From Rhinopithecus roxellana (lineage: Eukaryota; Chordata; Mammalia; Primates; Cercopithecidae), in contig NC_044562.1 of assembly GCF_007565055.1 (NCBI RefSeq), positions 56,300,700-56,364,699 of the forward strand: 64,000 bases of DNA, given 5' to 3'. Under the pieces are notes generated by a model, which worked only from the letters and a program-made list of their open reading frames with translations, was not told the origin of the DNA and ran no database searches. This document shows, piece after piece, positions 1 to 15,030 of this stretch; within the stretch, counting starts at the first letter, position 1; every line of letters starts with the position of its first letter. The position numbers and the translations under genes are program-made.

Positions 1-115
1 GTGTGGAGCACCTGCGTGCACCTGTGTGTGGGTAGCACCTGTGTGTGGAGCACCTGTGTGTGTGGAGCACTTGTGTGCCCCTGCGTGCGTGTGTGCAGCA
101 CCTGCGTGTGTGTGG
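1..115. repeat. GT-rich minisatellite
   Basis: Irregular repeats of GTGTGGAGCACCTG and GTGTGGGTAGCACCTG run from the window edge, so the array may extend further left. Confidence 0.7.
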
Positions 116-1800
116 TGTGCGGAGAGGCAGAGCAAAAGGCAGGGAGCCCCTCTGGTTTTGTTTCAAAGACTGTGTATTTTACAGTCCATAAAAACGCTGT
201 TATTTATGACGCGGAGTAGACAGTCGTGATACACATTTTACTGTGTTTCAAGGTCATGACCTCTTGCTGTCTTAACACCTCTAGAAGGGGCCAAATTCAA
301 CTCATTTCCTCTTTTTTTCTGGTCCACAAGCTAATTTTTTTTGGGGGGGGTTGTTTTTCCCCATTTTTCAATGGTTGAAAAAGAAGAATGATATTTTGTG
401 ACAAGTGAAAATTAGGTGAAATTCAGACCTCAGCATCCGGGTGAAAGTCTATGGGATGCAGCCTTGCTCCGGGGTTTGTGTGTGGTGGGGGGGGTCGTTC
501 ATGCCACAGCAGTTGTGGCTGCCCAAGAGGCGCCATCCCCACTGCACGGCTGTGCGGCCACCACACCCGACCTGAGCTCCGCAGTGGTGACAAAGGGCAT
601 CAGCACACGGGAGCCGCCAGCCACACACTGAGGCTTTGTTGTTTGTGGGGCGTCCTGTGCTGTCCCATCCCTTTGGCTCGGCACCTGCCCCCACACACTA
701 GCAGGGAGCCCCTAGGACACCTTTGACATTGTCTCTGAGGATGTGGCTTTTCCCCAGTAAGGGCAACTATTGAACCTGTCCTCTGACCATCTCCCAGGGG
801 TCCTTACAAGTCAGACAGGAAATAGGCCCAATACATGATGGAGGACACAGCCCAAAAAGTCACCCTGTGCCCTCCGCTGTCAGGTGGCATGGCACGGCCT
901 TTCCAACAACGAACGTCCTTAGGTGACAAACAGGTTGAGAATCATATCAGAAAAGAAGGGGCACTGTGGTGGTACCGGGATGTAAACAGAGTCTGCAAAT
1001 AGAAACTCTTCAGCCTTGGATTAAAGAAGAAGCACCCAAACCTCTCAGGAGGAAACGGTGACAAACCTAGAAGGGGCAGAGGGCAAGGACGGGAGCAGCC
1101 CTGGGGGAACCAGCTGAGCCAGCCACGGGCTTGGGAGGGTGCCAGCTCTGCATCCCCCTAGGGTGTGGGGACCAGGAAGCAAGCCCAGGATCCTGAGGGG
1201 CCAGACTGGGTGTGATCAGCACAGGGTCCCTGGAAAGGCAGGGTCCTGCCCCGGACCACAGACACCAGGGGTATGCGGCCTTGCACCTGGGAGGCTGCTG
1301 TGGTCCCCCCAGCAAGAGCTTGGAAACCCATCGGAGGCCTGCAGAAGCCAGTTCCAACCAGCATCTACCACCATCCAGAAGGACACCAGAGCCCAGGGTT
1401 CGAGAAAGTCATCCCTGAAAGAGAAGGTCAACCATCAGAGCAGTAAAGATCCCAGGAGGAAAAACGTCCCAGCTGACAAAGGGCCTTTGGAGGACGCGGG
1501 CCTGATACTTAGGTTGAGGGGGAGGAAGTTTTACTTAAAATAAACAGCGGGATATCGGGAAAATGAAGGAACCCCTCACTGCTGTGGAAGCAGGATTACT
1601 ACCACACTGATCCTCAATGAGTGAGAAGACGGAGCCGAGAATCTCTCCCAAAATGTCACACCAGTTTCCAGACAGAGGGGATGCACAAGAAAAAATCAGA
1701 ACTGTAGAGAGAAAAGCTTCAGGGCAGACAGAGGCCATCCCCAGAGAAAGGCAGGCTTGGTGTTCATAGGAGAATACCTCAAAGTCCCAGACGATCTATG

Positions 1801-1814
1801 TAAATATCATTTTA
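1801..1814. repeat. Target-site duplication, 3' side of the DLGAP4 retrocopy
   Basis: TAAATATCATTTTA abuts the T-rich (antisense poly-A) end of the pseudogene. It matches the copy at 5114-5127 at 13 of 14 positions. Confidence 0.85.
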
Positions 1815-1842
1815 TTTATTTATTTACTTATTTATTTATTTT
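1815..1842 (-). repeat. Degenerated poly-A tail of the DLGAP4 retrocopy
   Basis: TTTATTTATTTACTTATTTA and following bases, read on the minus strand as AAAT repeats, sit between the copied 3' UTR and the target-site duplication. This is the usual fate of an old poly-A tail, decayed into a tetranucleotide microsatellite. Confidence 0.75.
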
Positions 1843-3280
1843 CCGTTCACACGTAGTTTTCGTGTTTTTTAATGATTTAAAATGGTTTTCTTTCCTCCTG
1901 CGTCTCAGAGCCTGGTCTGGGCCTCCGGGACATACATCTCGATGCTGTCCATGCTCTCGGCTGAGTTCTGCCGCACAGAAGCTGCCCACTTGGCCACCGG
2001 GAGTCTCTTGCGGGCCTCTGGTACTGCTTCTCGCTGGCGTCTGAGGCGTTGTGGCTCACAGCCGGCTTGGATTTGGCTGCTTCTTTGGAACCGGAGTGGG
2101 TGGTTTCTTCTCTTCCTCTTCTTGGGGGTCACCACCAGCTGCTAGCTGTTGGCCTTGAGGTGGTAGAGTTCATCAAATTTCATGCGGATGTCCTTGATGG
2201 ACAGCTGTAGCAGGTCCCAGAACCCTGCCAGGTCCTGGGCTGTGGGGCGTGGGTTGGCATCAGGGTTCAAGTTTTGCTCACAGAGGCCCCGGAACTGCCA
2301 GAATTTCTGCGACATCAGTAGCTGGGCATTGCTCACAACACTGAGGACTTTTTCTGAGACTTCTTCAGAGAGGTTGTTCTCTTCGGTCTCCTTATCTGGC
2401 ACACCAGCCTTCCAGCTGCTCCGTTTCTGCCTGCAGTAGCTTTAGGAACCAGTAGCTGTCTTGGCGGCAGGCCCTGGCTGTGCGGGCTCTGCTGGGGAGC
2501 TGGAGGAGGTCTTGAGCCAGGGGTCAGGTTGGGGCAGCGAGGATGCCTCGAGGGCAGGGTCGCTGTTGTCTCCATAGGAAAGGTTACACTTGGATCTGGG
2601 CAATCTTGGGGCCCTGCCAGGGACCGGCATCAGTGCTGATGGAGTTGAGGGGAGGGGTGCAGTCCGGGAGGCTCCTCTCAGATGACTTACAGCTCGAGTT
2701 ATTGACATCCTGGGTATCTGAGTCCCTGTCCCACTGGGAGGACATACCGTGAGAGGGGACGCTGCTTTGCCAGTCGTCCTCTACCTGAACCCTGATGGGA
2801 GCGGGACTGGGCTCCGCTTTTGGCACTGGCTGAATGCAGTCAACTTGTCTTCCTATTGATGACAGTTTCCTTTTGGGGGCAGCCTCAGGGTGGGACTCAG
2901 AGCTGGTCAGCGTCCCTTGTTCACTTTTCAGAGCTGCATGTTTTGGGGGTAGCTTTGGGGCCTTGGGCTGGGGCGACTCCGCCCTGGGTACTGCTGTCCA
3001 GGCTGTCCGATGAGTTAGTTGCTCAGGCCCGACTGGCTAGTCACCTCGTTCTTGTGGTCCTGGCTATCCAGGTAGGTGTCCTGGGCAGACTCAGTACTGC
3101 TCTGGACTGTGAGATGAACGGCTTTGAAGTGGTGCGTAGAGGGACCGGTGGCGGGGTCTTCTTATATGCCACTAGGCATGATGAACTTGGAAGCATGTGA
3201 CTATTGCTGAGGCTGCCGGTACTGGGCGGTGGGGAGAGGGACTGCAGGGAGACACTGACCTCCTGCTGCAAGCAGCCTGC

Positions 3281-3430
3281 CTGGATGGCACACGGGCAGC
3301 TGTGGCTGCGGGAGCGGAAGTAGCTGGGCACTGGATGGCACACAGGCAGCTGTGGCTGTGGGAGCGGAAGTAGCTGAGCACTGGATGGCACACGGGCAGC
3401 TGTGGCTGCGGGAGCGGAAGTAGCTGGGCA
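3281..3430 (-). repeat. Three 50-bp tandem copies inside the DLGAP4 retrocopy
   Basis: Units start at 3281, 3331 and 3381 with CTGGATGGCACAC and are nearly identical. Each encodes a copy of the parental YFRSRSHS segment. Since 50 is not a multiple of three, each copy shifts the frame. The expansion arose after retroposition, or as a mutation under no coding constraint. Confidence 0.9.
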
Positions 3431-4885
3431 CTGGCAGGTCAGGCATCTCCGAGGCTGTGGACTCCGCTTCACTGCAGCCGCCTCATACTGGTCACTCAGC
3501 TCTGCCTCCTGTACCTGCTGCTCAAACAACTGGGGGATCAGGGAGGTCTGTCCAACAATCCGGCTGATGCAGCTGGAGTCGTTGAGGCTGTCGCTGACGG
3601 GCGTGTAGTCCTCTTCCCAGCTTGGACACTTGGAGGGCAGCAGCATGTCCACTGAATCCAGGCGGTCCAGACTCCTGCGGGGGTTGCTCTGCTCTCCCAG
3701 TGACTGCTGCGTGGCCCTCAGATAGCTCTGGCCCGAGCCGCGGTCTTGGGTGAGGGCTTGGGGCTGCGGCTGGACTTGTCGCTGTCCTGGTCACCCATGG
3801 CCTTGATGTAGCTGCTGCTGCGCGTGTGCTGGCACGGGCTGGGGCCCTCGGCCGCGGCATCCGTCTCGCATGGGGACAGCAGCGTGGTGCTCCACACGCT
3901 GCCGCTGGGCACCTGCAGGTGATGGTAGGCTAGACCCGGGTGGCAGGATTTGGACTTGAGCAGGCTCTTATCCAAGGTGGCCGAGGTCTTCTGGCCGACC
4001 TTGTGGGCGTGGCTGAGGGTCGGAGTGGACCAGGAGCCCAGTATGACGTCGTTGGTATCAGTGCCCACCCCAAGGCTGGGGGTGCAGGTGGGGGTGGTGG
4101 GGTGGTCAGCCCGGTGGTGGTGTTCCTGGTGGCTTTGAGCATGTGCCCACTGATGGTGTTGTAGGCATGCATGAAGTAGCGTGGCTGGCTGCATTCTGCC
4201 TGGTGGCCTGGTGTCATCAGCCCAGAGGCTGGGCCACTGCTGCGGAAGGTGCTGGCCTCTCTGTCCAAGTTGTCATCAGAGCTCCACCAGCCTGAGATGT
4301 TGGAGCGGCTGCGTTGGGCTACCCAGCCTTGGCCTGCTCCTTGCTTTTGGCCCTCCAGCCCTTGCTGTCCTCTGTGCCACCTTCTTGCTGCCATTGCCAC
4401 CGACCTTGCCCGCTGTACCCCCAGTAAGGGTGCCTTGGTGAGGAAAAGCCATTGGACTGAGTGGACCAGCTGGCCAATGCTGCCAGGGCCTCACCATGGG
4501 GGAACTGGGGGTGCTGAAGCCATCACGGTGGATGGGCAGCTGCCTCTCAAACTGGGCCAGGAGGCTGGAGGGCAGCCGGTTGGTCTTGGTGGCCTGGGCA
4601 TGGCTGGGGAAGGGGCTCTCCTCTGGCACCTCGAAGTGGGAGTTGTAGTGGATGCGGGGAAAGGTGCTGCTGGGTGGGGGCAGCTGGTTGTTGAGGGGAA
4701 AGAGGCCACCCCCCGCCCCCACCACCTGGCAGGGTGTTCTGTCCGGGGAAGCGGGCCTTGCGGGCGAAGGCCTCTGTGGCAGACAGTAGGTAGGAGTTGC
4801 GGTCGGTCCCTGCAAACAGGGGCTCGTGGGGTGGGTCTAGGCTGTTGGAGAGGTGGCGAGGGCGGCTGTCACCGAGGTTTTTCAT

Positions 4886-5113
4886 GATCTAAGGGCAGGG
4901 GCCCTCACCCTAGCAGGGCGCCCGGGTAGCCTCTCCCAGGCGGCAGCTATCCTGCACCCGGCGCCTTGGCCGCCTCCCCGCACGCCGGGCCACCCCGCTG
5001 CACCACCGCCGCCTCTGGGGTCCGCTCGCAGGTCCGTGCGCCTGGGCCCCGGCCCCCGCCCTGACCCCGCCCGCGGGCGTCCCATGCCTCTCCTCCGGCC
5101 AGCGTGGTGCACC
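4886..5113 (-). other. GC-rich 5' UTR retained by the DLGAP4 retrocopy
   Basis: This very GC- and CpG-rich stretch lies upstream of the copied start codon and ends exactly at the target-site duplication. Its presence indicates an essentially full-length reverse transcript rather than a 5'-truncated one. It could act as a small CpG island, but nothing in the sequence shows transcription from it. Confidence 0.7.
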
Positions 5114-5127
5114 TAAAAATCATTTTA
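5114..5127. repeat. Target-site duplication, 5' side of the DLGAP4 retrocopy
   Basis: TAAAAATCATTTTA directly follows the 5' UTR end. In transcript orientation the site reads TTTAAAATGAT, a good L1-endonuclease-type target (TT|AAAA). Confidence 0.85.
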
Positions 5128-5379
5128 AATATATAGTTGAGTTGATGGCTAAAAGAAAATGACTTTTCCACATGCACAACACTTCTGACACCAATTGTGA
5201 GTTTTTCATCCAAGCAATTTCTCAGTTCTCTTGGACACTGACTTGGTGTCAGAAAGTTTAACTCGATCCCAACACTAACTGCCCAGAGCCAGCACTGACC
5301 CCGCAGACTAAGGGCATGTCCCACAGACTGCCCGCCTCAGACACCAGCTGCGAGTGGTGGACACCCTTCCCAAATCGAA

Positions 5380-6100
5380 TTGCGTCCTCTTGCCTGGCGC
5401 AGTAAGGCCAAATGTCCACACTGAGGTTTTGCAGTGGAGAAAGGAGGATGTTTATCTGCAGGGCACCAAGCAAGGAGAATCAGACAGCTCTTGCTAAGAC
5501 CTGAGCTCCCCCAGCAGCCTACAGGTAACGCTTTTTAAAGGTGGGAGGCAGAGACTGCTGGCAAAGTCACAAATCAATACTTGGAAGCTAACGATTGGTT
5601 TCACCTAAAAAAAATAAAAGAGAGAGATCGAGATCGAGGTATCTTGAAGTGAGATCCCACAAGTCATAAGTGGATTCTAAGATTCTCTGATTTACAATTG
5701 GTTAAGAAGAAGCTGTGTCTAAAACTCTGGGGTCGGCAGAAACAAATGTCAAGTTGTAGACTGTGGGGATCTCCTCCTTCAGGCCCCCTGGAAAGAAATT
5801 TAGAACAAAAGGATGCTTGTTTGGTTTTCAAGGCCAGCTTGGTGCCTGTAACTTTCCTTGAATGAACTCAAGATTCTCCTTTATTTCCATGTTTGGGGTG
5901 GCCTGGCAGGCCCCTAAGACGGGTCCCAGCTCCATCTCGCTGTAACTTCTGTCTGACTTGCCTACAAAGTGGGGGTTCCCCGACCTCCTCAGGTCGGGTC
6001 ATTTCCTAGGACGTCTCACAGAACCCCGGGAAACACTCACATTTCCTGGTTTGTTACAGAGGGTGTAGACGAGTGGCCAGGAGAGGAACGTAGGGCCAGG
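5380..6100 (-). repeat. Possible LTR-type or other old interspersed repeat, family not assigned
   Basis: The segment has the composition of an old retroviral LTR on the minus strand, including a CTTTATTTCC (antisense AATAAAG) and motifs such as CCTGGTTTGTTACAGA that I associate with primate ERV LTR repeats. I cannot name the family and see no ORF of viral type. Confidence 0.3.
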
Positions 6101-6460
6101 TCCCAACTTTGCATTTTCGGCCACTGTGCTATGGGGGCGCCTTTATCCATCTCCACCATTTTAGAACATTGCAATCATGGCTTTTTACTCACAAGTGAAA
6201 AGTGGTTTCCAGAAGTTAGTAGCGTCATTACACATTTCAGCAATAATTATTGCCATTAGACGTTTGTCAAGGTTTCAAATTGTCAGCTATTTTACATAGT
6301 CTCTTTAAATGAAAGAAGGCATTAGATTTTATCAGGCACTGTAGTTTTATTTTTTCTTATTTTTGTGTAACTTCAATAAGCACGTAATGGCAGTATCTCT
6401 CCCTGAAGACGTGAATGTTTCTGTAAATGGATTTAATTTTGGAGGCCTCAAATAATTCTT

Positions 6461-6756
6461 CTTTATTTATTTATTTATTGAGATGGAGTCTCGCTCTGTC
6501 CCCCAGGCTGGAGGGCAGTGGCGCGACCTTGGCTCACTGCAAGCTCCGCCTCCCGGGTTCACGCCATTCTCCTGCCTCAGCCTCCTGAGTAGCTGGGACT
6601 ACAGGCGCCTGCCACTACGCCCAGCTAATTTATATATACATATGTATTTTTTAGTAGAGATGAGGTTTCACCATGTTAGCCAGGATGGTCTCGATCTCCT
6701 GACCTCATGATCTGCCCACCTCAGCCTCCCAAAATGCTGGGAGCCACCGCACCCAG
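6461..6756 (-). mobile_element. Alu element
   Basis: This is a full-length antisense Alu starting with a TTTATTTA tail and GAGATGGAGTCTCGC, and ending CACCGCACCCAG. It is flanked by CCTCAAATAATTCTT (6446-6460) and CCTCAAATCATTCTT (6757-6771), a 15-bp duplication with one mismatch. Confidence 0.95.
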
Positions 6757-7014
6757 CCTCAAATCATTCTTAAAACTTGTGGATGTAGGTTCATATTTAT
6801 AAAGAAAAATGCAAGATACATGCATGGTAGGATTGTAAGCCTTCTGTTGATTTCTGAGGAAAGTAGTATTTCAACTTGCCACCTTCATGGAAGATGAAGA
6901 AATTATTTCAAGTAGCCTCCTCAGGTGACTTTCTGTCTGCAATTATCAGCCACATCCTGGTGAAAATCATATGAAACATGTAAATAGCTGTCATTGTGTA
7001 GGTTATATAAATAG

Positions 7015-7363
<349 letters not shown>

Positions 7364-7559
7364 ACCCCTCAGGTATTTAAACGTCCTCCAATTTCCCTGC
7401 TCCCCTGGGTACACACACCTTTGAATATCATCTAAGTTTCTGCTTTTGTAATGGGAACGGTGTATGATTTTGATTCAACATCATTAAGTGAAATGATTAT
7501 TTTGTAGAAGGTACCTTGGTGTTTGTCCACGTGTGTGTTTGATTTTGTGGATGCACAGG

Positions 7560-7618
7560 ACTGCCAGCCGCCATGTCCTCCACACGAGGACTGCCAGCCG
7601 CAACGTCCTCTACATGGC
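7560..7618. repeat. 29-bp tandem duplication
   Basis: GACTGCCAGCCGCCATGTCC and GACTGCCAGCCGCAACGTCC lie side by side. Confidence 0.7.
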
Positions 7619-10019
7619 AGCTCTTGAGCCTTGTGGCCTCCAGATTTCTTGACTCTTGACATTTGAGGACCCCCAGAAATGTCTGACTTGGGGGGTTGTA
7701 TCTATTGATATTTATACTAGACATGAATACTGAGAATGTTTTTAAACATATATTAATTGATTTTAAAATAACACTACAAACCCATTACAGGCTGACATAA
7801 AACATATTTTCTTCAGAAATCTTCATTTTCCAAAACAAAAGAACAAATAGTGAGGAGCCTTACTTCTTTGTGCCGGTCTCTCCAACGCCTGGTTCACAGG
7901 TACAGATGTTCCATGTAGCTTCCAGAAAACTCTATTGTATATCTGTTAGAAAAAAGAGAGTGAAAAGGCAAACAATGTCTTAGAATTATTATAAAAATAG
8001 CTTTGACTTCACGCATCCCCTTGAAGGGCCTTGGGGAACCTCAAGGGTTCCAGGGAACCATGCTTTGAGGACTGCTGCTGCAGAAGCATCTGTGGTGAAT
8101 TTGTGACTTGCTGTCCCCGTCACCATCTGTGATGGGCGGCCACCCCCCAGCTTCTGCCAGCAGCCTCCGCGGCCATCTGTCTCCAGGAATTCCCTTGGCT
8201 AAAGAGCATCACCTGGCCTCACTGGTGATGCTTCCAGGGGAGCCCACGGGCGGTTGCTGGACAGTGAGGGGCACACAAGGCTGAACCCTCCCCGGGACTC
8301 CCGATGCCTCCAAAATGCTGGCCTGCACCACGTGCTCTGGTGGGGTCAGCTGGGTCCTTCCCTGACACCTGGTGCAGCCCGACGTCCTTCCCATCCTGTC
8401 TGCAGGTGCGGACCCCTGACTATTGGCCTGGGGATAACTTACAGGCAGTCTCCTCTGTTGCCAGGGGTAGGTCCGCTGGAAGCCTCGCTGGTCCACCACA
8501 GACAAACTCAGGCCGTGTCCATCCCACGTCCCGCCAGGCTCTGCCCCTGGAGCTCCATGCCCTGTGCTGTCTCACAGCTGCAAGCTGCCACTTCCTTTTC
8601 AGATTCTGATTGTTGATTTCTGTTTCAAAAAAATAAATAAATAAATCAGAAGGCTGGATTTTGTCAGTGGTCTCTGGAAAACATCCTTGTTCAGCATAAA
8701 TGAGTTTTACTCCCTCCTGGTACAAGGTTATCCAGGAAGACATGCCATCTCCTCGTGGACAAAGGCTCCCACGAACCATCCCAGGGAAGACTCTGAGGGA
8801 AAAAGCAAAGGCCGGGGCAGGTGCCCTTGGAGACACCCAGGGGAGCGCAGAGCCTCCGACTCACTCACCTGCTGACGCGAAGGGGCACTTCCTAAAGTGG
8901 CCTCGTCCTGGTCTTGCGCCGGGGGTCCCTGGCTAAGGGACATTTTAGTTATTTTCTTCAACTCACTTTATACTCTGAGAGTGTCCAAATTATCAAACTA
9001 TATTTCTAAAGGATGTAAAAGGTATTTCTTGTGTAATTTAGGTTTGATGTTAAAAACCTGAAAACAGAAACCACATCTCTGATTTTGATAGTATTGTTAC
9101 CTCAGAGAGTAACTGACATCACGGGAAAATTTTCTAATTGTATTATAAAATATGAACGTGTCACAAACCTTGAAGACACTCTTATTACATCAGAGTCCTC
9201 CTGAGGATTTTAAAGTGCCCAACACTGAGGTTTCACAGGCGAAATCGCCTTGGCTTCAAGGATCGCACACATGCTAGGGAAACGCCGTAACTTTATCTCC
9301 AGGTCCATAGAAAAGCTGTGCGAGGTGCAGAAAGGCATGGCAGACATCCCGCTTATTTCTGTTTAAAAAGCTGCCTTCTTAGGTATCACAGCTGCTGATG
9401 TCCTGAAGTGATTCCTTCACCCAGACTCTGCTTCGGCTCTTTTGTTCTATTTCTTAATTATTGTGGGTTTTATTATTTTTAAAATAATTTAACCAGTTCA
9501 CTGTTATTTTAGCAGTGCTCTAAAATGTGATTATGACAATCTCCACAGTAATCTAACAGTGAAAATTAGATCCTTGTCCACAAATCCAGGGGAGAAAACT
9601 GAGTGCTAAGGTGACAGTAAGTGGCCATGCAAGTCCTCTACATTGAACACAGGCTTGCAGCAGAAGCTGGTCTGGGTCAGCAGGCTGTGCAGTGCGGAGA
9701 GGACCATGTTCCTGCGGCCACGGAGTCGTCCCCCAGTAAGATGACCTGGCAGGAGGATGACAGGTGGTTGTGATTCAGCTTGGTTTGGATACAGACACAG
9801 GCAAACTGATGTGGTCACAGGAAAGAAATCCTTGAAATCACATTTCTCTTTTGCAATCCTGAAGCGATCCTAGACGATTATTTTCTTCTGAATTTGTGGA
9901 GTAATTTTTATATCAGATCTTACTTCCATGATAGGCTTATTAACAGTAGCCCTTAAAAAATTTTTACTGTCTGCTCTAAGACTTAACATATACATACTTA
10001 ACCTATTCAAGTCTGAATG

Positions 10020-11560
<1,541 letters not shown>

Positions 11561-12796
11561 ACCTAAGAGACAGATAACTAGTATTTCCTTCCTGAGATAG
11601 CATGCCTCTTCCTTTTCCTAAGTGCTGTTGAGTTACTTTGGTCACTAGTTGAGCCAGGTTTGGGTTTCTTGTTGCTGTGGTCACCTTCTGTGCACCACGG
11701 ACTTAAAATTCCTCCATTGGGTGCTGTGGTTGCCTTGGGCTTGGTGTAGTATCTGGAGTGCTGGAGGGTTTTTCTCAGTGTTTCTGCCTCAACTTTGGCT
11801 TCTGGAAGCTCTGTGTGACTTGCGTCACTGAGGTGGCACCTTCCTTCACAGAAGGACACTCTTGCCTGCTACTCAGTGCCTGGCCTGGGTTGGAGCAGCG
11901 GTGTTCTCAGTTCTCCGGGTGCAGGCATAGCATCCAGCATGTCATGTGCATTGGGCCTCAGCAATATGCACTGTGTTCTGTACAGCCTCCGCCAGCAAAA
12001 TGCTGCCTGTGCCTCGTTCAGCCAAGATCTTCTGCCTCCTGCCACTAATCGCAGACCTCTGCTTCTATCTGAGCAGAATCCTGAGCCCAAAAATATTTCC
12101 TCCCCATCCCGCAGGCTCATGGCTTTTGCTTTCTCCCCTTCCCCAGATGTAGATCTGGGCCTGAGCCCTGTAGGCCATGCTCTTTATTTTGTCTAAGAGA
12201 CAGGCTGGCCTGGGCTTGTCCTCAGTGGCAGCTGGGCACCTTGGGCACCTGTGCCTCTGAGGGGAGCTCTCTCCAGCCTCCTTCTCCACACCCCATCTTT
12301 CTCATGAGCACCCAGTGAGGCCTGGAGAAAGAGCTGGGATCTGCCAGAGGGCTGCTAGGTCTGAAGCCTCAGTTATTCCAAATTGCCTCAGAAGCCCCCA
12401 GCCAGCCTTCAAAATTAACTATGGCCACTTTCCTCCCACCTTACCTGAGGGCAGACACCATTTTTTCCTGTTCTCCACCAAAGGTGGGGCCACCCACATG
12501 GTACATCTCTGCTCCAAGGACCTGAAGAATCTTTGGAACCCAGTTTACTTGGTTGTCTTGTGACCTCAGCTCACTGAAAAGCTCCAGAAAAGTCACAATT
12601 TATCTCATTGTTAGAATGGGAGTCACTTCATCTTTTGCAGGTCTCTATACCCAAAATGGAGGAGCCTCTGCAGCTAGAGTAGCCCACTGTGGAAACTCTT
12701 GGCTGCCTGTTTTTATAAGTAGGCATAATGTGTTCTGCACATCCCACTCTGACATTAATTTTATTTTTTAAATTTTAAATCAAAATTGGGTACATT

Positions 12797-13209
<413 letters not shown>

Positions 13210-13305
13210 TTAAAATCAAATCATAATAGCAAGCCTGGGATGAAAAGCTACCGTCTTCTGCTGCCTCCCTGGAGACCCTGCCCTTGACTCTGGCTCTAGT
13301 GACCC

Positions 13306-14117
13306 CGTGATTATTCACTATAATTGGTGTCTGATGGTGGCCCTGTGATTATCCCTGCTATTATTCACTGTGGTCAGAGTCTAACAGTGGCCTGTGATTG
13401 TTCGGCTGTAGTTGGTGTCCGCTGGCTGCCCCACAATTATTCACTGTGGTCAGTGTCCGATGGTGGCCCCGTGATTATTCGGCTGTAGTTGATGTCCGCT
13501 GGCTGCCCCACGATTATTCACCGTGGTCAGTGTCCGATGGTGGCCCCATGATTATTCGGCTGTAGTTGATGTCCGCTGGCTGCCCCACGATTATTCACCG
13601 TGGTCAGTGTCCGATGGTGGCCCCGTGATTATTCGGCTGTAGTTGGTGTCCGCTGGCTGCCCCGCAATTATTCACTGTGGTCAGTGTCCGATGGTGGCCC
13701 CGTGATTATCCGGCTGTAGTTGATGTCCGCTGGCTGCCCCACGATTATTCACCGTGGTCAGTGTCCAATGGTGGCCCCATGATTATTCGGCTGTAGTTGA
13801 TGTCCACTGGCTGCCCCGTGATTATTCACTGTGGTCAGTGTCCGATGGTGGCCCCGTGATTATCCGGCTGTAGTTGATGTCCGCTGGCTGCCCCACGATT
13901 ATTCACCGTGGTCAGTGTCCGATGGTGGCCCCATGATTATTCGGCTGTAGTTGATGTCCACTGGCTGCCCCGTGATTATTCACTGTGGTCTGTGTCCAGT
14001 GGTCGTCCCATGATTATTCGGCTGTAGTCGGTGTCCAATGGCTGCCCCGCAATTATTCACTGTGGTCTGTGTCTGATCGTGGTCCCAGGATTAGTCGGCT
14101 GTAGTCAGTGTCCACTG
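13306..14117. repeat. Dimeric minisatellite, 77-bp higher-order unit
   Basis: The array alternates two related half-units of about 38-39 bp. One is built on GATTATTCGGCTGTAGTTG...CTGGCTGCCCC. The other is built on GATTATTCACCGTGGTCAG...GATGGTGGCCCC. The pair repeats about ten times, with the edges more diverged than the middle. No coding potential is apparent. Confidence 0.9.
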
Positions 14118-14646
14118 GGCTTACGGTGTCTGATGAGTCACTCTCCTTTGTCACTGGTCCTCATTTCACATTCCCTTCCTCATCCTGGTCAACAGCGGCA
14201 CCGTGGGCTTTTATGAACTGCTTCGTTCCATTTACCCAGGTGCTGAGCTAGCATCTCTGGGTCTAGAGAAACTTCCTTGGATCTCATACGCTTCCCCAAG
14301 ACGACTCCAACTCTGGAATGTTTCTGGCAGTGGCTTTCTGAGCAGCAGAATGGGGTCCTGGGATCCCCTCGGTTCCCCGTGCTCAGACCTGAGCTCTGCC
14401 CTCCCTGGCTGCTCCTGGGTGCCCAGGGTTTCTCCACGAGCTCCTCGGTGGTCCTCATGGTGTGGCCCCAGAGCACAGTGCCAGCCCCCCGGGACCTCGC
14501 TGGAAAGGCGTAGCCTTGGTTCTTCCCCAGGCTGCTAAATCTGAAACTCTGGGGTGGGCCCAGCCACTGCATTTTCACAAGCCCTCCAGGGGGCTCTGCA
14601 CAAAGTCCTGGGCCTCCAGGTGGGCACCTGCAGCTGTCTGGATGGG

Positions 14647-15030
<384 letters not shown>

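Larger units (their letters stand above)
1815..5113 (-). pseudogene. DLGAP4P: Processed pseudogene of DLGAP4 (SAPAP4)
   Basis: This is an intronless, minus-strand copy of the mRNA for DLGAP4, a postsynaptic scaffold that binds PSD-95 (DLG4) and SHANK. The start ATG is near 4885 (MKNLGDSRPRHLSNSLDPPH) and the copied stop TGA is at 1905-1907 after EAQTRL, the PDZ-binding tail. The 2.98 kb between them fits the ~990-aa long isoform. Recognisable blocks in order are RSRSNISGWWSSDDNL (about 4290), YFMHAYNTISGHMLK, SYIKAMGD, CPSWEEDYTPVSDSLNDSS (about 3610), VQVEDDW (about 2780), RGLCEQNLNPDANPRPTAQD (about 2270) and SVRQNSA near the end. Several frame changes and a 50-bp triplication disable it. 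There is no promoter or intron, and the flanking duplication and A-rich tail show L1-mediated insertion. The best alternative is another DLGAP paralogue, but the N-terminal match favours DLGAP4. Confidence 0.92.

Noticed and set aside
3041..4815. Several 100-200-codon minus-strand frames that could be taken for separate genes
   Set aside because: Each matches a successive piece of one DLGAP4 copy; they are fragments of a frameshifted retrocopy.
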